DNA from: Allobosea sp.
GTDB taxonomy: Bacteria > Pseudomonadota > Alphaproteobacteria > Rhizobiales > Kaistiaceae
DNA length: 37,980 nt
Direction of reading: 5' to 3'
Assembly: GCA_017307955.1 (NCBI GenBank)
Contig: JAFKFV010000028.1
Location: forward strand, 1 to 37,980
Positions within the stretch are counted from its first letter, which is position 1, and each line of letters starts with the position of its first letter. Below the pieces are notes generated by a model, which was not told the origin of the DNA, made no database searches, and saw nothing but the letters and a program-made list of their open reading frames with translations. Of the stretch, positions 33,677 to 37,980 are shown piece after piece. The translations under genes were made by a program, and so were the position numbers.

Positions 33677-35101
33677 TCAGGTCGCCGTGCCGCCGACGGT
33701 GATCTGGTCGATGCGGAGCGTCGGCTGGCCGACGCCCACCGGGACGCCCTGGCCGCGCTTGCCGCAGGTGCCGATGCCGAGATCGAGCTGCATGTCGTTG
33801 CCGACCATCGAGACGCGGCGCATCGCCTCCGGCCCGTTGCCGATCAGCATCGCGCCTTTCACAGGCGTGCCGATGCGGCCGTTTTCGATGAGATAGGCCT
33901 CGGTCGAGGAGAACACGAACTTGCCGCTCGTGATGTCGACCTGGCCGCCGCCGAACGAGACCATGTAGAGGCCGTTCTTCACCGAGCCGAGGATCTCGGC
34001 CGGATCATGCGCGCCGCCGAGCATGATCGTGTTGGTCATGCGCGGCATCGGCACATGGGCATAGGACTGCCGGCGGCCATTGCCGGTCGGTGCGACGCCC
34101 ATCAGCCGCGCGTTCTGGCGATCCTGCATGTAGCCGACCAGGATGCCGTCCTCGATCAGCGTCGTCGTCTGGGTGGGCGTGCCCTCGTCGTCGAAGGAGA
34201 GCGAGCCGCGGCGATCGAGGATCGTGCCGTCGTCCACGACCGTCACGCCCTTGGCGGCGACCTGCTGGCCCATCAGGCCGGCGAAGGCGCTTTCGCCGCG
34301 GCGGTTGAAATCGCCTTCGAGACCGTGGCCCACCGCCTCATGCAGCATGACGCCCGGCCAGCCGGGGCCGAGCACCACGTCGAAGGTTCCGGCCGGGGCG
34401 GGGATGGCCTCCAGATTGACGAGCGCCTGGCGCAGCGCCTCGTCGGCGGCATGCTGCCACGAGCCGGTCGCGACGAAGGAACCGAAGGCCTCGCGGCCGC
34501 CCATACCGTAGGAGCCCTGCTCCTGCCGGTCGCCCTCGCCGGCGACGATCGAGACATTGACGCGGACGAGCGGGCGGATGTCGCGGCGGAACGTGCCGTC
34601 CGGCCGCAGGATCTCGACGATCTGCCAGGAGCCGGCCAGCGAGGCGCTGACCTGGCGCACGCGGGGATCCTTGGCCCGCGCATAGGCATCGATCTCCTCG
34701 AGCAGGCGCACCTTCTCGGCGAAGCTCGGGCTGCCGAGCGGATTCTCGTCGGTATAGAGGCGGCGATTGGTGCCGGCCGGGGCCTCGGCCAGTGTGCCGG
34801 ACCGGCCCGCCTTCACCGAGGCGACCGCCTCGCCGGCGCGCCGGATGGCGTCGATCGACACCTCGCCGGAATGGGCATAGCCGACCGCCTCGCCGGCGAC
34901 GGCGCGAAGGCCGAAGCCCTGCCGCGAATCGTAGCTGGCATTGGCGAGGCGGCCATTGTCGAAAACGAGGCCCTCGCTCTCGGCATATTCAAGATAGAGC
35001 TCGCCATCGTCGGCACCGGCGAGCGCCTCGCCGACGACGCTCTCGGCTTCCGCCCGGTCGAGGCCGGCCCGCGCGAGGATGGAAAGATGATCGTCGGCCA
35101 T
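33677..35101 (-). CDS. tldD: Metalloprotease TldD
   Basis: The 474-aa protein is the catalytic half of the TldD/TldE (PmbA) protease, which degrades unfolded peptides and takes part in peptide maturation. The Zn motif HEAVGH is at residues 254-259, followed by the conserved FNRRGESAF loop, and the C-terminal end has GIGTCGKRGQGVPVG with the conserved cysteine. The partner PmbA/TldE is not encoded in the window. Length is typical. The tldD - ialB-like - coxB neighbourhood recurs in Rhizobiales. Confidence 0.95.
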   Translation of the reverse strand: MADDHLSILARAGLDRAEAESVVGEALAGADDGELYLEYAESEGLVFDNGRLANASYDSRQGFGLRAVAGEAVGYAHSGEVSIDAIRRAGEAVASVKAGRSGTLAEAPAGTNRRLYTDENPLGSPSFAEKVRLLEEIDAYARAKDPRVRQVSASLAGSWQIVEILRPDGTFRRDIRPLVRVNVSIVAGEGDRQEQGSYGMGGREAFGSFVATGSWQHAADEALRQALVNLEAIPAPAGTFDVVLGPGWPGVMLHEAVGHGLEGDFNRRGESAFAGLMGQQVAAKGVTVVDDGTILDRRGSLSFDDEGTPTQTTTLIEDGILVGYMQDRQNARLMGVAPTGNGRRQSYAHVPMPRMTNTIMLGGAHDPAEILGSVKNGLYMVSFGGGQVDITSGKFVFSSTEAYLIENGRIGTPVKGAMLIGNGPEAMRRVSMVGNDMQLDLGIGTCGKRGQGVPVGVGQPTLRIDQITVGGTAT

Positions 35102-35209
35102 GGGGAGACTCCAGGATTTCGGGCGGCGCGCGCAACGGGCAGGCCGCGAAAGGTCAGACCGGTCAGATAGGGAAGGCGAGGGGCTTTCGCATCCCCGGCT
35201 GCCGCGTGG

Positions 35210-35821
35210 TCAGTAGAGCGCCGCCTTGTAGCGCGCCACCATCTCGGCCTGCGATTCGGCGGGCGCGGCAGAGCGCGTCTGGTCCCTGATCATCTCGCCC
35301 ATGGTCGGCAGGCGGGTGCGTTCGACGCGGCTCTCCTCGGCCCAGAGCTTCGAGCGCATCAGCGCCTTGCCGCACTGGAGATAGGCCTCGCGCACCGTGA
35401 CGACGAGAACGGTGAGCGGCAGGCGGCCGTTGATCGCATGCGCCGTCCGGAGCGCCACGTCGTCCTCGATCACCGCGGTGCCGTTGACGCGCAAGGTCTC
35501 GTCGAAGCCGGGGATGAGGAAGAGGAGGCCGATGCCCGGCCGCTCGACGAGATTGGAGAGCGAATCGACACGGCCATTGCCCGGCCGGTCGGGGATGATC
35601 AGCGTCTTCTCGTCGGCGACGCCGACGAAACCCGCGTGATCGCCGCGCGGCGTCGCGTCGCCGAGCCCGTCCGGTCCTTGCGTCGACAGGACGAGGAAGG
35701 GCGACAGCGCGATGAAGGCGCGGCAATGCGCGTCGATATGATCGAGCTGCTTGGCGAGCGAGCGCGGGGAGGGGGCGCCGTAAAGCGCGCGCAGCGCTTC
35801 GGCCGAGGTGATCGCCGCCAT
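35210..35821 (-). CDS. FMN-dependent PPOX-type flavoprotein (MSMEG_1061-like)
   Basis: The 203-aa protein is a split-barrel flavoprotein related to pyridoxamine phosphate oxidase but distinct from the pdxH product in this window. It has FLVLSTQGPDGLGDATPRGD, then the FMN-contacting IPDRPGNGRVDSLSNL and the core GIGLLFLIPGFDETLRVNGTA. The family is named after MSMEG_1061. F420- or FMN-dependent reduction has been suggested for relatives; the substrate is unknown. It is 12 nt downstream of the IalB-like gene and may be in one operon with it and tldD. Confidence 0.85.
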   Translation of the reverse strand: MAAITSAEALRALYGAPSPRSLAKQLDHIDAHCRAFIALSPFLVLSTQGPDGLGDATPRGDHAGFVGVADEKTLIIPDRPGNGRVDSLSNLVERPGIGLLFLIPGFDETLRVNGTAVIEDDVALRTAHAINGRLPLTVLVVTVREAYLQCGKALMRSKLWAEESRVERTRLPTMGEMIRDQTRSAAPAESQAEMVARYKAALY

Positions 35822-35833
35822 CGGCTCTCCTCC

Positions 35834-36442
35834 TTAAGGCAGCGCGTCGAAGCCGGGGCCGAAGCCGTTCAGCGAGATCGGGATGCCGATGCCTTCCTCA
35901 GGCGTCTGGAAGATCACGAAGGTCGCCGTCTTCCCGTTCCGGAGCTTCTGGATGAGGTTGTCGTCGAGAATCACCTCGGCGAGGCAGCCGTCGGGCAGGC
36001 AACGCACGAAGCCGGCGCGGCCCATCTCGTTGTTGTCGATCTTGAGGCCGAGCCCGGACGGCAGCAGCACGCCGAGCGGCGCCAGGATGCGCATCACCTT
36101 GGCCTTCTTGTCGGCCGTCTTCAGCACGATGACCGAGAGGCCGACATTGTCGCGGTCCTCGGCGGTCACGAACTGCATCATCGAGCAGATGTCCTCCTGG
36201 GCGCCCGGCGGCCGGTCGCAGCGGGTCTCCCAGTCGCCATGCATGCCCTTCGAAACGCCCTGCGCGAGAGCCGGGGCCGGAGCCGCCAGCGGCGCGAAGG
36301 CGAGGCCGAGCACGGCGGCGAGGCCGGCGAGGCGCGACGGCGAGCCCTTCGCGCGCGAACCGGACTCCTCAGCGAGAAAGCCCTTGGCGCGGCTGTTGGA
36401 ACGGGTGTTGGTCAAGGGGTCGATCTCCTGGAATCCAGCCAT
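35834..36442 (-). CDS. Invasion-associated locus B family secreted protein
   Basis: The 202-aa frame holds a signal sequence (hydrophobic core around RLAGLAAVLGLAFAPLAAPAPALA) and an IalB domain with HGDWETRCDRPPGAQEDICSMMQFV and the GRAGFVRCLPDGC segment; four cysteines could make two disulfides. IalB proteins are periplasmic or surface proteins, linked in Bartonella to red-cell entry, but the family is also widespread in free-living species. The ATG gives a long 37-residue N-region before the signal core; a TTG at 36415 with AGGAG 9 nt upstream may be the true start. Confidence 0.85.
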   Translation of the reverse strand: MAGFQEIDPLTNTRSNSRAKGFLAEESGSRAKGSPSRLAGLAAVLGLAFAPLAAPAPALAQGVSKGMHGDWETRCDRPPGAQEDICSMMQFVTAEDRDNVGLSVIVLKTADKKAKVMRILAPLGVLLPSGLGLKIDNNEMGRAGFVRCLPDGCLAEVILDDNLIQKLRNGKTATFVIFQTPEEGIGIPISLNGFGPGFDALP

Positions 36443-36570
36443 TTGCGAGCCGCGCCGGTCATGGCGCGCGCCCTTCGCCGCAGCCGCTTCGTAGGGTGGC
36501 CGCGAGCGCGATTTGCCGCATCATTTCTCACGATCCACCGTTGCGAGGCAAAGGTCCATGTGGTTTGTCT

Positions 36571-36602
36571 CGGGCGATGCACGGCAAATCCGCATTCGCC
36601 CG
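36571..36602. promoter_or_regulatory. Inverted repeat upstream of the coxB promoter
   Basis: CGGGCGA (36571-36577) and TCGCCCG (36596-36602) are perfect 7-bp arms, with a further TGC/GCA pair inside. It lies 22 bp upstream of a TATACT -10 candidate. The 265-nt gap 36443-36707 holds no gene that I can support. The repeat could bind a regulator of the oxidase operon. Confidence 0.35.
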
Positions 36603-36624
36603 TGGAAGCATGCTGCCTTCGGCC

Positions 36625-36630
36625 TATACT
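36625..36630 (+). promoter_or_regulatory. Candidate -10 box for coxB
   Basis: TATACT matches five of six bases of the -10 consensus; the -35 at 17 bp (GTGGAA) is weak, which suggests an activator. The message would start about 70 nt before coxB. Confidence 0.35.
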
Positions 36631-36707
36631 GTCATTGAAAATGGCGCAACGGAGGCCGAATCTGCGCTCGCTCCGGGGCTGCGATGGAATGAAGAGGGAG
36701 TGACGAC

Positions 36708-37631
36708 GTGACGAAGGCGATGACGCGTCTCGGATCGGGCCTTTGGCTCGGCGGGTCGATCGCGGCGGCCATCGGCGCCATGTCGGGTCCGGCGCAAGCC
36801 GCCCAGCCGACGCCGTGGGCGATGTGGCTCCAGGAGCCGGCCTCGCCGATCATGGAGCGGATCAACGCATTCAACACCGGCATCGTCATCGCGATGGTGC
36901 TGATCGTGCTGCTCGTGCTGGCGCTGCTCATCTATGTGATGGTGCGCTTCAACGCGAAGAACAACCCGACCGCGTCGCGCACGTCGCATCACACGATGAT
37001 CGAGGTGGTGTGGACGGTCGCGCCGATCCTGATCCTGATCGGCATCGCCGTGCCGTCCTTCTCGCTGCTCTTCGCGCAGCAGGATCCCGGCCGCATCGTC
37101 AAGGATTACGACCCGGCCAAGGTGCTGACCGTCAAGGCGACCGGCATCCAGTGGTACTGGAACTACGAATATCCGGACAATGACGGCGTCGCGTTCGATT
37201 CGACGATGCTCTCGGACGACCAGATCACCGATCCGGCCACGCAGCCGCGCCTCCTCGCCGTCGACAACGACATGGTCGTGCCGGTCGGCACCGTGGTGCG
37301 CATGCAGGTCATCGGCCAGGACGTGATCCACTCCTTCGCCCTGCCGGCCTTCGGCATCAAGATCGACGCCATCCCGGGCCGTCTCAACGAGACCTGGTTC
37401 CTGGCCGAGCGCGAGGGCGTCTACTACGGCCAGTGCTCGGAGCTGTGCGGCATCAACCATGCCTTCATGCCGATCGCCATCCGCGTCGTGAAGCCCGAGC
37501 AGTTCCAGGCCTGGATCACCGCCGCCAAGACCGACCTGCCGGGCGCCTACAAGGCACTCGACGAGAGCATCAAGGCCGACGCCGCCAAGGTGGCCGCCGC
37601 CGGTTCGAACGTGGAAGTCGCGACGCGCTGA
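36708..37631 (+). CDS. coxB: Cytochrome c oxidase subunit II (aa3 type)
   Basis: The 307-aa subunit accepts electrons from cytochrome c through the CuA site. It has a signal sequence (residues 1-31), two membrane helices (about 57-79 and 100-122), the aromatic electron-entry segment GIQWYWNYEYP, and all CuA ligands: H209, C243, E245, C247, H251 and M254 within HSF and the YGQCSELCGINHAFM segment. No haem c motif is present, so this is a plain aa3-type subunit II. The start is GTG with GAGGGAG upstream; an ATG four codons in is an alternative. coxA follows. Confidence 0.95.
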   Translation: MTKAMTRLGSGLWLGGSIAAAIGAMSGPAQAAQPTPWAMWLQEPASPIMERINAFNTGIVIAMVLIVLLVLALLIYVMVRFNAKNNPTASRTSHHTMIEVVWTVAPILILIGIAVPSFSLLFAQQDPGRIVKDYDPAKVLTVKATGIQWYWNYEYPDNDGVAFDSTMLSDDQITDPATQPRLLAVDNDMVVPVGTVVRMQVIGQDVIHSFALPAFGIKIDAIPGRLNETWFLAEREGVYYGQCSELCGINHAFMPIAIRVVKPEQFQAWITAAKTDLPGAYKALDESIKADAAKVAAAGSNVEVATR

Positions 37632-37714
37632 CAAAGCGGCGTCGCGGGAACGAACAACGCTCCAGCCTCTTCGGAAGGCCGGGAGCCGAGGACTTGCAAG
37701 GAAGGGACAGGGCC

Positions 37715-37980
37715 ATGGCCACTCATGCCGCCGAGGCTGCGCATGACCACCATCCGACCGGATGGCGTCGCTGGGTCTATTCGACCAACCACAAAGACAT
37801 CGGCACGATGTACCTGATCTTCGCGATCATGTCGGGCATCATCGGTGGCGCGCTGTCGGTCGGCATCCGCATGGAGCTGCAGAACCCCGGTCTGCAGATC
37901 TTCGGCAATCCCTACGTCTTCAACACTTTCACCACCGCCCACGGCCTGATCATGATCTTCTTCATGGTCATGCCGGCGAT
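37715..37980 (+). CDS. coxA: Cytochrome c oxidase subunit I, N-terminal part (partial)
   Basis: An ATG at 37715 with AAGGAAGGGACAG upstream opens a frame that runs off the window after 88 codons. The protein begins MATHAAEAAHDHHP and continues WVYSTNHKDIGTMYLIF, the hallmark N-terminus of haem-copper oxidase subunit I. The first helix follows, and then FTTAHGLIMIFFMVMPA, which contains the conserved low-spin haem a histidine. It is 83 nt after coxB and completes the start of a standard coxBA operon. Confidence 0.97.
   Translation, partial: MATHAAEAAHDHHPTGWRRWVYSTNHKDIGTMYLIFAIMSGIIGGALSVGIRMELQNPGLQIFGNPYVFNTFTTAHGLIMIFFMVMPA

Noticed and set aside
33089..35170. 693-codon + strand frame antisense to tldD
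   Set aside because: TldD on the other strand has the HEAVGH motif and full family length; the antisense frame has no recognisable motif.

Overview
This window is chromosomal DNA from an alphaproteobacterium, most likely a member of the Hyphomicrobiales (Rhizobiales). The signs are uniformly high G+C, several Rhizobiales-type families (DUF6111, DUF1285, invasion-associated locus B, RT0821-type lipoprotein, UbiK-type BMFP protein), a RIME-like intergenic palindrome, and the order petA-petB-petC near hemF/mtnP/apt. The genus cannot be fixed from the sequence alone. I found no rRNA, tRNA, CRISPR array, prophage or insertion sequence; most of the window is core genome.

Layout. 1-2231: end of a DUF1285 gene, a Nudix CoA pyrophosphatase, a small membrane protein and the CCA-adding enzyme, in one translationally coupled + strand operon. 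2311-5075: the cytochrome bc1 operon petA-petB-petC (- strand). 5300-6264: a MarR regulator and a divergent ABM-domain protein with a palindrome between them. 6303-10442: two paralogous ABC exporters, separated by a 459-nt region that holds a 21-codon ORF with a strong ribosome site and two hairpins. 10538-14116: trmL, hemF, mtnP, apt and a GST. 14207-15748: a DUF4282 membrane protein with a long disordered tail. 15755-20823 (- strand): lipoprotein, prs, rplY, pth, a PIN/ribbon-helix-helix toxin-antitoxin pair lying between pth and ychF, then ychF. 20936-23603: lgt, a MidA-type methyltransferase and pgeF. 23754-24467: a UbiK-type protein and a small GIY-YIG-like gene behind an unusually palindromic promoter. 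24540-28731: pirin, xseB, marC, a histone-deacetylase-family amidohydrolase and Sua5. 28735-31021: a DnaJ-type chaperone, a lipoprotein and pdxH. 31060-32996: a TetR regulator and a Bcr/CflA exporter. 33125-36442: DUF2147, tldD, a PPOX flavoprotein and an IalB-like secreted protein. 36708 to the end: coxB and the start of coxA.

Functional themes are aerobic respiration (bc1 complex, aa3-type oxidase, haem synthesis by HemF, ubiquinone and complex I accessory factors), translation and tRNA maintenance (CCA enzyme, TrmL, Pth, YchF, L25, Sua5), purine salvage (MtnP, Apt, Prs) and efflux. I see no obvious large undescribed system. The best candidates for something new are regulatory: the small ORF ahead of ABC exporter 1, the iteron operator of the toxin-antitoxin pair inside a housekeeping operon, the hairpin leader of rplY, and the palindromic promoter of the GIY-YIG gene.
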